Of a DNA stretch of 64,000 nt, positions 44,183 to 52,216 are shown one piece after another. Under the pieces are notes generated by a model. The model was given only the letters and a program-made list of their open reading frames with translations, did no database searches and was not told the DNA's origin. Location: assembly GCF_002257645.1 (NCBI RefSeq), contig NZ_NQMO01000002.1:1-64000 (forward strand). Direction: 5' to 3'. Source of the stretch: Paenibacillus sp. XY044. Lineage in GTDB: Bacteria; Bacillota; Bacilli; Paenibacillales; Paenibacillaceae. Position numbers and translations under genes: made by a program. Position 1 is the first letter of the stretch. The number at the start of each line of letters is the position of its first letter.

Positions 44183-44196
44183 CGAACATATATTCG
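44183..44196. promoter_or_regulatory. LexA-like SOS box upstream of the tail operon
   Basis: CGAACATATATTCG differs from the Gram-positive LexA pattern CGAACNNNNGTTCG at one position. The flanking bases extend the dyad to TACGAAC...TTCGTA. It lies in the 424-base gap before the tail genes. Confidence 0.5.
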
Positions 44197-44300
44197 TACT
44201 ATTTTCCGCCGATAACCGTCCGAACCGCCGTCAGCGTTTTCGAAACTTGGATGTAAGATTATATCATCGGGAATGAAGCAAAGGACGCACCGAACATTGA

Positions 44301-44326
44301 GCCGGCCGGATGGGCCGGTTTTTTGC
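44301..44326 (+). terminator. hairpin before the tail operon
   Basis: GCCGGCC pairs with GGGCCGG around GGAT, followed by T6. Any transcript from the region of the LexA-like box would meet this terminator before the tail genes, so antitermination or a downstream promoter is needed. It could belong to a short leader or small RNA. Confidence 0.6.
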
Positions 44327-44381
44327 GGACGTGTGAGTTTTATCCCGATGGCTTTGATAAGAGAGAAAGGAGGGGGCCGAG

Positions 44382-44456
44382 TTGATACAGATTCAGCGGA
44401 CACAAAAGAATGGAAGGGGCTGTGACGCAAAAGGAACGGTTCGGCGGGCAGTGTGA
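44382..44456 (+). CDS. possible 24-residue leader or microprotein of the tail operon
   Basis: A TTG behind the very strong site GAAAGGAGGGGG opens a 24-codon frame (IQIQRTQKNGRGCDAKGTVR near the middle). Its TGA overlaps the ATG of the next gene as ATGA. No family is recognised. It may exist mainly to bring ribosomes to the weakly initiated gene that follows. Confidence 0.4.
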   Translation: MIQIQRTQKNGRGCDAKGTVRRAV

Positions 44457-45295
44457 TGAGGGAAGCCGTTAAACAGACAGTCGCTGCCTTGATTCCCGAA
44501 CTGGAAGGCCGGATCTACGATGTGCAGCCGCCGGCCGGAGGGGACGACGGGCCATACGCCGTTCTCACCCTTGGCGAGGAGATTTGGAAGTCGGCTTGGG
44601 CGGGTTACCGGCAGGTGGTGCGCGTGAAGCTGTACGGCGGCAGTGCCGTGATATCCAGGCTGGATGACTGGGCACAGCAGCTGATCCGAGGGCTGCAGCG
44701 CAAAAGAATAGCAGGTCCGGATCCCAGAGCGATCCTGCTGCATTACTTGGGCGTTCCGGAAGCGGACGCGCTTGATCCGGCCTCTGGCGGCATCATCCGG
44801 TGCCTCAGGTTCGGGGCGTACCTGCCGGAGGCTTCGGGAGCCGAAGCGCCTGCTCAGTCGGATGCATGGCTCAGCACCCTGGCGGAATGGACACGGGGCA
44901 AGCTGGATGACATGTGGCAGGTCTACGAAACGTCCTGGCCCGCGGACCGGGAGGAGCATGCCGTATTGTGGCGCCTGGCCGGCTGCGAGACGAAGATGGC
45001 GGGAGCTTCGATGTACGAGGTCCGCAAAACGTTTGCCGGGCATTTGGCGGCACCGTTCTCGGAGACCGAGCACCATGCCTCGGTCACGTTAGTGGAGCAG
45101 CTGGGGGCGCAGACCCAGCTGCCGCTGGGTGACGGGGAACGCCGCTACTTGTCGGTGGCGGAAGTTTCCGCGAATTTGCAGGTCGACGCCATACTGGAAG
45201 GACAGCTTAAGCTGACCCTGGTTCAGCGGCGAATGCGTCCTGCGGAGGATGCGGCGCTGATCCGCCGCGTTGCCGTTCAACCCATTATGAAATGA
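44456..45295 (+). CDS. tail terminator/adaptor-like protein of the tailocin
   Basis: I do not recognise a named family for the 279-residue protein. The first ~100 residues (REAVKQTVAALIPELEGRIY, VVRVKLYGGSAVISRLDDWA) look like phage tail-completion proteins. The rest is a separate domain with AHLAAPFSETEHHASVTLVE. Position, just before the YkzM-like gene and the sheath gene, matches XkdI/XkdJ of PBSX. It would cap the tail tube and sheath, an essential step if no head is present. The GTG at 44453 is an alternative start. Confidence 0.6.
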   Translation: MREAVKQTVAALIPELEGRIYDVQPPAGGDDGPYAVLTLGEEIWKSAWAGYRQVVRVKLYGGSAVISRLDDWAQQLIRGLQRKRIAGPDPRAILLHYLGVPEADALDPASGGIIRCLRFGAYLPEASGAEAPAQSDAWLSTLAEWTRGKLDDMWQVYETSWPADREEHAVLWRLAGCETKMAGASMYEVRKTFAGHLAAPFSETEHHASVTLVEQLGAQTQLPLGDGERRYLSVAEVSANLQVDAILEGQLKLTLVQRRMRPAEDAALIRRVAVQPIMK

Positions 45296-45307
45296 GGTGG
45301 CCCCGAT

Positions 45308-45517
45308 ATGGGCGTAAAGAAAAATTCGAAAACCCCGGAAGCCGGAGGCGGCATGCCGAGGTATGAGCTGAAGGAATTGAAGGCGCAGGCCAAGGAGCTG
45401 TTCGGAGTCCGGGCAGAAGTCGTGGCAGGTGCCATGCACAATACGGATGGTCGGTATTTTACGATCGCCGAGGTACAAGGCAAGATCCAACAATTCATGA
45501 AAGCGAAGGTGGTCTAA
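45308..45517 (+). CDS. YqzN/YkzM-domain small protein
   Basis: The 69-residue protein has a charged helix (YELKELKAQAKELFGVRAEV) and the tail FTIAEVQGKIQQFMKAKV. PBSX and skin elements carry a similar small protein (YkzM/YqzN) immediately before the sheath gene, as here. The role is unknown, possibly assembly. AATGAGGTGGCCCC precedes the ATG, and the sheath gene follows in 4 bases. Confidence 0.75.
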   Translation: MGVKKNSKTPEAGGGMPRYELKELKAQAKELFGVRAEVVAGAMHNTDGRYFTIAEVQGKIQQFMKAKVV

Positions 45518-45520
45518 CTT

Positions 45521-46981
45521 ATGGCAGGTGGAACTTGGGATATCACAAATCAACCGGTGCTGCCGGGATTGTACATGAACTTTAAAGCGGCGGCTGCGTC
45601 GGCCATTCAAGGCGGCAGCCGCGGAACGGTTGTGGTGCCAGTCAAAGCCAATTGGGGACCGGTTCGCGAGTTCGTGGAAATCGGCAGCGAGCGGGCGATT
45701 TCCGCGATTTATTCTGCGGACGGCGAGTATGGGGCGACCGCGTACTCCGCACTCTATTTGGCCCTGCTCGGCGGTCCAAAAAAGCTGCTGGCCTACCGCC
45801 TGGCGGACGATACGGCCCAGGCGGCGGCCGTGACGCTGCAGAGCGGCGAAGCTACGCCGTCCGCCGTCCTGAATCTGACGTCGAAGTACCCCGGCAGCCG
45901 CGGCAACGGCTTCACCGTGACGGTGCAGCCTGCGCTCGGCAATTCGGCCGTAAAGGAGCTGCGCCTGTATGAAGGCGCCAAACTGCTCGGCACCTTCACC
46001 GGCGCCGACGGCACGGCCGCTTCTTTGGCCGCGAGCATCAATGGCGGCAATGATTGGATCACCGCCGAGGTCATGGATGGCGGTGGCGTGCCCTCCGATG
46101 TCAGCGGACTGGCGCTCTCCGGCGGGGCGAGCGGCATCGCCGGCCTGACGAACGCTGATTACATCGCCATGCAGGAGGCCGCCGAGGGCCAGGACTTCGA
46201 CCTGCTGGCGCTCGACTATGCCGCCGACATGGCGCTGCTGCAGAGCTTTGCCGCCTGGATCAAGCGGCTGCGCGGCGAAGGCCGTGGCGTCATGGCCGTC
46301 TTCGGGGGCAGCGCCGCCGATGACGTGTCCAAGGATGCGGCCGATCTGGCGGCGGCCCGCTCCCTGGCCTTGAACCACGAGGGCATCGTCAACGTGGGCA
46401 CTGGTGTCCGTCTGTCCGGGACGGACTACAGCTCCGCACAGACGGCTGCCTATGTGGCCGGCCTGATTGCGGGCCAGCGCTTGAACCAGTCCGCGACGTA
46501 CGCGGTCACGCCGTTCGAGGACGTCACCCGGCGCTGGACGCGCTCCGAGCAGGAGCAAGCCGTGAAGAGCGGCGTGTTCCTGCTGTTCTTCGACGGCCGC
46601 CAGGTGAAGGCGCTGCGCGGCATCAACACGCTGGCGACGCCGGCCGAGGGCCAGAGCAGCGCCTGGAAGAAGATCCGCTCCATCCGCGTCATGGACGCCA
46701 TCAACGCGGATCTGCAGCGGGCGGCGGAGCAGACGTACATCGGCCGTGTGAACAACACGGAAGAAGGCCGTCTCGCCCTGATCGGCGCAGTCATGGAGTA
46801 CCTCGGCCAGCTGTCGCTGAGCAGCGTCATCGAGCCGGACGGCTATGACGTCATCCTCGATCCGGCCTACTACGGCGATTCCGCGGTGAAGCAGCCGGAG
46901 CCGGATCAGGTGTTCCTGCAGTGGAATGTGAAGCTGACGGACGTGATGGAGCAGTTGTTCGGCACCTTTTACGTGCAGTGA
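45521..46981 (+). CDS. xkdK: contractile tail sheath protein (XkdK-like)
   Basis: The 486-residue protein reads GGTWDITNQPVLPGLYMNFK at the start and has the sheath core FGGSAADDVSKDAADLAAAR through VGTGVRLSGTDYSSAQTAAY, plus a C-terminal LSSVIEPDGYDVILDPAYYG. The sheath forms the outer cylinder that contracts to drive the tube through a target envelope. The presence of a sheath proves a contractile (R-type) tail. A much longer minus-strand frame lies opposite it and is an artefact. Confidence 0.95.
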   Translation: MAGGTWDITNQPVLPGLYMNFKAAAASAIQGGSRGTVVVPVKANWGPVREFVEIGSERAISAIYSADGEYGATAYSALYLALLGGPKKLLAYRLADDTAQAAAVTLQSGEATPSAVLNLTSKYPGSRGNGFTVTVQPALGNSAVKELRLYEGAKLLGTFTGADGTAASLAASINGGNDWITAEVMDGGGVPSDVSGLALSGGASGIAGLTNADYIAMQEAAEGQDFDLLALDYAADMALLQSFAAWIKRLRGEGRGVMAVFGGSAADDVSKDAADLAAARSLALNHEGIVNVGTGVRLSGTDYSSAQTAAYVAGLIAGQRLNQSATYAVTPFEDVTRRWTRSEQEQAVKSGVFLLFFDGRQVKALRGINTLATPAEGQSSAWKKIRSIRVMDAINADLQRAAEQTYIGRVNNTEEGRLALIGAVMEYLGQLSLSSVIEPDGYDVILDPAYYGDSAVKQPEPDQVFLQWNVKLTDVMEQLFGTFYVQ

Positions 46982-47055
46982 TGGAAGAGCCGCGGTCTTT
47001 TTTAACCCATGCAAGCTATGAAAAAAACTATGAATAACTCTGAGGAGGAACCCCT

Positions 47056-47463
47056 ATGTTGGATGCTTCAAAAGTCATTCTCGGCACGTACGGCCAGGCC
47101 TATATCGACGGTGTATGGCAGACGCACATTAACAAGCTCGAAGCCAGCGTCGAAATCGAAAAGCGCGAGCTCAAGCTGGTGGGCAGCGACTGGACGGTCC
47201 ACAAAAGCGGCAGCAAAAAAGGAACCGGCACGATGAGCGGCTACAAAGTGACCTCGGATATGATCAACCGCGGCTTCACGAAGTTTGAAATCATCTCTAA
47301 GCTGGACGATCCCGAGTCCTACGGACACGAGCGCGTCCGTCTGATCCGCTGCATGCCGGACAAAATCCAGCTGGCCAACTGGACCGCCGGCGAGGAAGTG
47401 CAGGAGGAAACGACGTTTACCTTTGAAGGGTACGAGCTGCTGGACCCGATCACGGGGGACTAA
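47056..47463 (+). CDS. xkdM: tail tube protein (XkdM-like)
   Basis: The 135-residue protein LDASKVILGTYGQAYIDGVW, with HKSGSKKGTGTMSGYKVTSD and ETTFTFEGYELLDPI, matches XkdM-type tube proteins. It polymerises into the inner tube around the tape measure. GAGGAGG precedes the ATG. It follows the sheath gene by 74 bases. Sheath and tube genes are always paired, which supports the call. Confidence 0.93.
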   Translation: MLDASKVILGTYGQAYIDGVWQTHINKLEASVEIEKRELKLVGSDWTVHKSGSKKGTGTMSGYKVTSDMINRGFTKFEIISKLDDPESYGHERVRLIRCMPDKIQLANWTAGEEVQEETTFTFEGYELLDPITGD

Positions 47464-47900
47464 GGACTCCGGATAAATAGCTGCAATAGTGGACTTCATT
47501 CGGCTGAAATCACCATTTTAGAGGTAATAAAAGCAAAAGTGCATTTATTTCTGGTGAAAATCTGCGAAAGGGTGGGTTTACCGGGAAAATAGATGCACTT
47601 TTGCGCTTATTGGTGTTCTCTTGGTGTTCTCTCTCGTGAGACGCGCCAGATAAATCACTTGCGGCTATCGTGCCATTCGCAAGACGTGAGAATTAGTGGC
47701 ATTTGTGGTTACTGTGAGCAAATTACTTTTACCATTAAGCATTAACTTTAGCCAATACAGGGCCGCCACACTTTAACTATTCCATGGTCTGGCTGGATCG
47801 CCGAAAGAAATTCGAAGGGCACTCTTTTTAGAAAATAAAACTCTTAAAACCACCCTATTAGGGACATAAAACATTCAACGAATGAAGGAGAGGAACACGC
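47464..47900. other. 437-base insertion-like gap inside the tail operon
   Basis: No gene is visible. The gap breaks an otherwise tight operon between xkdM and xkdN. It contains a 22-base inverted repeat (47526-47547 against 47590-47611, core GCAAAAGTGCAT / ATGCACTTTTGC) and an 11-base tandem duplication (TTGGTGTTCTC twice, 47610-47631). Base composition is more A/T-rich than the flanking genes. It may be a non-autonomous repeat element that moved in. Confidence 0.6.
47526..47611. repeat. inverted repeat in the xkdM-xkdN gap
   Basis: The arms AATAAAAGCAAAAGTGCATTTA and its imperfect complement have 3 mismatches in 22 bases and enclose a 42-base loop. It could form a hairpin in the transcript but lacks a T tract. 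Confidence 0.6.
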
Positions 47901-48335
47901 ATGAGCTTACAGGACAACTGGAGTGAGGAACAAATTTTGGATAGCCTGTTTGAGGCGGCGGAAAAGCTGCCGGAGGAGACGGTGCGCATCAAGCGCCTCG
48001 ATATGCAGATCGTACTGCACGGCCTGACCTCGAGCAAGGTGGACAGCATCCGCGAGCGGTGCACGGTCCGCCGGACGGTGAAGGGAGCGGTGGACGAAAA
48101 GGTCGATACCGAAACGTTCAACGCACTGCTTATCTCCGAGGCCACCGGCAAGCTGGAAGTGAAGGGCCTCACGCTGAACGGCTGGGGCGATCCGCGGATC
48201 ACGAGCCGCTTGAAGCTGTCGGGCGGGGAGCAGGCGGTGCGTCGCATGCTGCTGGCTGGGGAGTTGGATGCCGTCGGCGACAAGGTGCTGGAGCTCTCCG
48301 GTTTCGGGGTCGAGATCGCTGACCTAAAAAACTGA
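47901..48335 (+). CDS. xkdN: tail assembly chaperone (XkdN-like)
   Basis: The 144-residue protein (MSLQDNWSEEQILDSLFEAA, then KLEVKGLTLNGWGDPRITSR) matches XkdN-type chaperones that coat the tape measure during assembly. Its last codons are CTA AAA AAC TGA, which form the slippery heptamer A AAA AAC (48326-48332). The -1 frame continues without a stop into the frame at 48350-48493. The full-length and frameshifted forms correspond to gpG and gpGT of phage lambda. Confidence 0.9.
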   Translation: MSLQDNWSEEQILDSLFEAAEKLPEETVRIKRLDMQIVLHGLTSSKVDSIRERCTVRRTVKGAVDEKVDTETFNALLISEATGKLEVKGLTLNGWGDPRITSRLKLSGGEQAVRRMLLAGELDAVGDKVLELSGFGVEIADLKN

Positions 48336-48401
48336 TCGGCTCCGGGGGAATGACGACGATGCTGTACCATCTGTGGGCCCGGCATCACCTTCGTCCCGGA
48401 G
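48326..48401 (+). promoter_or_regulatory. programmed -1 ribosomal frameshift signal
   Basis: The heptamer A AAA AAC sits in the right phase at the end of xkdN. Eight bases downstream, CTCCGGG (48340-48346) can pair with CCCGGAG (48395-48401), or CCGGG with CCCGG at 48378-48382. After slipping, the -1 frame reads from 48332 directly into the downstream frame. This is the conserved arrangement of tail chaperone genes. Confidence 0.85.
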
Positions 48402-48493
48402 AGTTTTGGAGGCTCCCGCGCGGGGAGCGGCTGCTGCTGCTCGCTTTTTCCCAGGAAGAAATCGAGCATATGGCAGCAATGAATCCAAGTTAA
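48350..48493 (+). CDS. tail assembly chaperone frameshift extension (T-like segment)
   Basis: In the -1 frame of xkdN this stretch encodes TTMLYHLWARHHLRPGEFWR and then LPRGERLLLLAFSQEEIEHM, ending 15 bases before the tape-measure ATG. The LRPGEFW and SQEE motifs are usual in gpT-like extensions. It is probably translated as the tail of XkdN after frameshift; independent start at ATG 48350 lacks a ribosome site. Confidence 0.8.
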   Translation: MTTMLYHLWARHHLRPGEFWRLPRGERLLLLAFSQEEIEHMAAMNPS

Positions 48494-48508
48494 GGAGGTG
48501 AACGATTC

Positions 48509-50161
48509 ATGGCAGAAACTTTAAATTACCGAATGAATCTCGTCATCGATCTCAAAAACGTAATCAAGGCGAACCGTGAGCTGCGGGCGATGGAGCGGTA
48601 TTTTGAACGGATTCAGGGACGCGTGCTGAAGATCGGGAGAACTCGCATGGTGCCTGAAATTGCTTTGAAGGACAGCGCCTCGAAGGGACTGGACAGCCTG
48701 CTGGAAAAAATCAACCGCGTGAAGTCCCAGGTTATCCGGGCGACGGCGACTGTAGATGTTGCAGCAGGTGGGGGAGCGTTAGGCGGGAAGATTGACTTTT
48801 CCACTCTCGTTACAGCACTTCAGGATAACTCGGCCGCCGTCAAAAAGCTCACGGAAACGATTGGGGAGCTGAAGATTGGAGGGGAGAAGAAGGATGGGCC
48901 AAAGTCTACACCTGACAAAATCAAGGATGTATTTTCTGCGCTAAAAAGCTTTGGCGGAGGGTTAAAAAGCGCGGGGGAGATCCCGGATAAAGGCAAAGCC
49001 ATCGGAAAGGCATGGAGAGGCGAGGACAAAGATAAGGCGAAGAAGGACCTGGCGGACGACCCTGCTGCTGCCAAAAGGGAAACCCCTCTAAGGACTGAAA
49101 CTTATAAGCGGAAAAAGACCTTGGGCCGAGCGTGGAAAACGATGGGTGCAACGGGTGATCTGATTGGTACCATTGGTTCAGCTGGTGAAGGCGTTATTGG
49201 CGGAATACAGGGTTTGTGGAAAAGTGGAAAGGAATTCTTCGGTGGCAGTAAAAACAGTGCAATCGCCAATTCAGCCACAAAAGCTGCCCAGAGCAGCGGG
49301 ATCGCTGCTTCTACTGTAAAAGCCATCGGAAGCAGTGGAATTATGACTTCAGCCGCCAAGGGCATAGGCAAAAATCTGCCGGGAGTCCTTGGATTCGCAG
49401 CCGATGCCATATCCATTATGACCGCAAAGACAGGGAAAGAGCGGGCTCAAGCGATTGGGTCTTCCGTCGGGGGCGGCGTCGGAACGGTTTTGGGAGGCTT
49501 TTTAGGATCGGTTATTCCTGGTGGAGGAACGGCGGTCGGAGCAATGCTGGGTGGTGCAGCCGGAGGTTATATAGGAGACAAGGTCGGCGGCTGGGTCTCG
49601 GATCTGTTTTCGAAAAAGAAGAAAAAGGACAAGCCGGCTTTCGTAAAACCTGAATCCAGCATAGGATCTGCACCGACTGTGTCAACAGGATTGCCGTATG
49701 GACAATACGCTCCACCCGCATGGACAGCCCAAAAAGGGTTACCGGGAATGATCTACCCGAATAAGTATGTTCCGCCAACCTCCCCCCTCCCACCATCCAG
49801 CAAAGCCTACGGTCCCTACCTGCCCAGAGCTCAAGGTCCGGCCGCTCCTATGGGAACAGGCCCACGGCTGCAGGCTGCGAGCGGAGGCGTTAAGCCGGGA
49901 ATCGGGGGCAACGGAGGCGGAAAGACGACGCCGCAGCTCGTGCAGATCAGTCCGGAGCAGATGTCGGCGTTGTCGGGGTTCCTGAAGGATTTTAAAACGG
50001 AAACCAACTACAATCTCCCGGCCGGTGCAGTCCAGGTGACTGTACATGAAGAGACGCCCATAGATGTGGAGGGCCTGATCCTTCAGATCGGGCAGCGCCT
50101 TCGCTCCGAATTCGCCAAAGCCGCGCAGAACCGTAAGCCGGGGGCGAAAGCGTATGTGTAA
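48509..50161 (+). CDS. xkdO: tape measure protein (XkdO-like, short)
   Basis: The 550-residue protein starts with a helical region (NLVIDLKNVIKANRELRAME). Two Gly/Ala/Ser-rich hydrophobic stretches follow (about 310-390, GVLGFAADAISIMTAKTGKE and GGFLGSVIPGGGTAVGAMLG), then a Pro-rich linker. It ends in VQISPEQMSALSGFLKDFK, the contact for the hub. Length sets tail length; at roughly 0.15 nm per residue it would give about 80 nm. GGAGGTG precedes the ATG. It is shorter than PBSX XkdO. Confidence 0.88.
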   Translation: MAETLNYRMNLVIDLKNVIKANRELRAMERYFERIQGRVLKIGRTRMVPEIALKDSASKGLDSLLEKINRVKSQVIRATATVDVAAGGGALGGKIDFSTLVTALQDNSAAVKKLTETIGELKIGGEKKDGPKSTPDKIKDVFSALKSFGGGLKSAGEIPDKGKAIGKAWRGEDKDKAKKDLADDPAAAKRETPLRTETYKRKKTLGRAWKTMGATGDLIGTIGSAGEGVIGGIQGLWKSGKEFFGGSKNSAIANSATKAAQSSGIAASTVKAIGSSGIMTSAAKGIGKNLPGVLGFAADAISIMTAKTGKERAQAIGSSVGGGVGTVLGGFLGSVIPGGGTAVGAMLGGAAGGYIGDKVGGWVSDLFSKKKKKDKPAFVKPESSIGSAPTVSTGLPYGQYAPPAWTAQKGLPGMIYPNKYVPPTSPLPPSSKAYGPYLPRAQGPAAPMGTGPRLQAASGGVKPGIGGNGGGKTTPQLVQISPEQMSALSGFLKDFKTETNYNLPAGAVQVTVHEETPIDVEGLILQIGQRLRSEFAKAAQNRKPGAKAYV

Positions 50162-50188
50162 AGACGTTTCCAGAGAGGAGGAACCGCT

Positions 50189-50839
50189 TTGGATTTGGTG
50201 TTAATGACAGGGAAGGGCGAGAGGTTCACGTTTCCGGTCAATCCGGAGGAAGTGATCATTTCCAGGCAAAAGGGCTATGATACCGCCAACATTCTCTCGT
50301 CCGGGGAGTTCGATTTTCCGCAGGGGGACCGGATTAAGGAAATCTCGTTTTCCTCCTTTTTTCCGAAAGTGTACGATGAGTCCTTCTGCAAAGGGGGAGA
50401 GGGCGAGCTGCCTGATCCGCAGGTGGCGATGAACAAACTGAACGATTTTTTGGTGATGAAAACCCCGCTCCGGTTCATCATCAGCGAAGCCGGGATCAAT
50501 GTGCCCGTGTTCGTGGCCTCCCATCAAACGACGTTCCGGGGCGGGGAGCCTGGGGACGTATACTTCGACATCACGCTCCGCACGTGGAGGGAGCTTAAGA
50601 TGGCGAAGACGGCTGGCAGCGGCACTGGTGGCGGGACGGCGGTCAACAAAAAGCAGCGTACCGACATGAAGGAGAAAAACAAAACCTACACGGTCAAGGC
50701 GGGTGACTCCCTTTCCAAAATCGCCAAACTGGAGCTCGGCGACAGCTCGAAATGGAACCAGATCTACAAGCTGAACCAGAAGGTGATCGGCAAGGACCCG
50801 AATGCCATTAAGCCGGGGCAGAAGTTGGTGCTGTCATGA
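50189..50839 (+). CDS. xkdP: LysM tail hub protein (XkdP-like)
   Basis: The 216-residue protein has a hub N-terminus (TFPVNPEEVIISRQKGYDTA) and a C-terminal LysM domain (TYTVKAGDSLSKIAKLELGD, QIYKLNQKVIGKDPNAI). XkdP-type proteins sit between tube and spike and bind peptidoglycan during penetration. The start is TTG behind GAGGAGG with 7-base spacing. The last codon overlaps the next start (ATGA). Confidence 0.88.
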   Translation: MDLVLMTGKGERFTFPVNPEEVIISRQKGYDTANILSSGEFDFPQGDRIKEISFSSFFPKVYDESFCKGGEGELPDPQVAMNKLNDFLVMKTPLRFIISEAGINVPVFVASHQTTFRGGEPGDVYFDITLRTWRELKMAKTAGSGTGGGTAVNKKQRTDMKEKNKTYTVKAGDSLSKIAKLELGDSSKWNQIYKLNQKVIGKDPNAIKPGQKLVLS

Positions 50840-51813
50840 GTTACAAAGTAATTTTGCAGGACAAATACGATTTGACTCCCTTGGTGGAGGCAATCAACCT
50901 GCGCGATTCGCTGGAGCAGATCGCTTACCAGGGCACGGTCAACTTGGTGGTGACGCCGGATTTGCCCCCGATCTCGCCGGGCATGGCGATCCGCATCAGC
51001 GGCATTCCTTACGGGAAAAAGGATTACATCACCCTGTTGCATCCTGCGGTGGTGTGGGAGGTCGAGACAGCGAATAACGGCATGAAGCGGATGACTATAA
51101 CACTGTACGACCGGACCGTTTATTTGGACAAATCGGAGGACGAGTATTTGTTCCCGGCGAAGCAGACGGCGACGCAGCGTTTTAAAAAGTATGCCGCCGA
51201 CTGGAATTTGAAAATCGCCAAGCTGCCGGATACTGGCAAGGAGCTGGGCCGGGCTGTGTACCGGACGCAGTCGCTGTATGCGAGCATGTTTGCTGATTTG
51301 CGGGCTACCGCCAAAGCTGGCGGCAAGCTGTATCATCCCCGGATGATCGCCTCCGGCCTGGAGCTGTACGAGCTGGGTACGAACCCGGACGTCTACGTTC
51401 TTGAGGCGGTAACTGATACGATGCAGACGCACACGCTGGAAGGGGCGGCGACGAAGGTGAAGGTGCTGGCTACCGAGGCGAGCGAGACGGGCAAAGAGGT
51501 TCCGTCCAAAGTCCTCGCCATTGAAGAAAAGGACATGGCCAAGTACGGCCAGCTCCAGGCAATTATCCAGGACGACGAGGTGAAAAACGGAGCTGCCGCC
51601 CGCGAGCTCGCCCGCAGCAAGCTGCGCGGCATCCAGGAGACGATCACCGTCAACGCGCCGGATATCAATACGATTCGGGCGGGGGATGCGGTTAAGTTGG
51701 GCCAAGTGCAGCTGATCGTCATCTCGGTCAGCCGCGAGCTGGGCAACCCGGGAAGCATGTCGCTGGAGCTCGGAACCTACGACGACGTCAAAAGGAGGTT
51801 TTACATTGAATAA
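50836..51813 (+). CDS. xkdQ: tail hub protein (XkdQ-like)
   Basis: The 325-residue protein has the gp27/gpD-type hub fold pattern: QDKYDLTPLVEAINLRDSLE, ISGIPYGKKDYITLLHPAVV and the C-terminal INTIRAGDAVKLGQVQLIV. It forms the ring joining tube to spike. It overlaps xkdP by four bases and the next gene by eight bases, so expression is coupled. Confidence 0.88.
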   Translation: MSYKVILQDKYDLTPLVEAINLRDSLEQIAYQGTVNLVVTPDLPPISPGMAIRISGIPYGKKDYITLLHPAVVWEVETANNGMKRMTITLYDRTVYLDKSEDEYLFPAKQTATQRFKKYAADWNLKIAKLPDTGKELGRAVYRTQSLYASMFADLRATAKAGGKLYHPRMIASGLELYELGTNPDVYVLEAVTDTMQTHTLEGAATKVKVLATEASETGKEVPSKVLAIEEKDMAKYGQLQAIIQDDEVKNGAAARELARSKLRGIQETITVNAPDINTIRAGDAVKLGQVQLIVISVSRELGNPGSMSLELGTYDDVKRRFYIE

Positions 51814-52216
51814 AGACCCGTATGGACAGCTTGCATCCTCTTTGTACGCTTCGGTCGGCAAGCACACGCACCAGGCGCTCGGCGGCGTCGGGGCGGTGCT
51901 GGGGACGATCACGTCGACGGGGCTGAAGCTGGACGATTTTAAGCATGAAATACAGGACTACATGGTGGCCGAGCTGCCGGGGCTGCTTGCGCTGCCGCGT
52001 TATATGGCGGTCGGAGCTTCTGGGACGCGGACGGATACCCCGAACTGGGGGAGCGTGGCGATGGATACGTCGTTTTATTTTGACGAGACCGAAGTCCAGG
52101 ATGCTGCGCTGAAGCTGGGTGCCGGGCTTAAGCCGGGGGACCGGGTGCTGGCCGTCCGTGTGAACGGTGGAGATGACGTGGTCGTCGTCTGCAGGGTGGT
52201 GAGCGGCCGTGGCTAA
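51806..52216 (+). CDS. DUF2577 baseplate protein (XkdR-like)
   Basis: The 136-residue protein has the DUF2577 pattern (LGTITSTGLKLDDFKHEIQD and LKPGDRVLAVRVNGGDDVVV). PBSX XkdR occupies the same place. It is thought to belong to the hub or spike junction. The start is TTG behind AAAAGGAGG. It overlaps both neighbours. Confidence 0.8.
   Translation: MNKDPYGQLASSLYASVGKHTHQALGGVGAVLGTITSTGLKLDDFKHEIQDYMVAELPGLLALPRYMAVGASGTRTDTPNWGSVAMDTSFYFDETEVQDAALKLGAGLKPGDRVLAVRVNGGDDVVVVCRVVSGRG

Noticed and set aside
45089..47014. Very long minus-strand open frame (641 codons) opposite the sheath gene
   Set aside because: It is antisense to a clear sheath protein, has no ribosome site, and its His/Arg/Gln-rich sequence is typical of the complement of GC-rich coding DNA.
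48324..48335. xkdN stop as a sequencing error that splits one gene
   Set aside because: The A AAA AAC heptamer in correct phase and the conserved biology of tail chaperones explain the overlap as a programmed frameshift.
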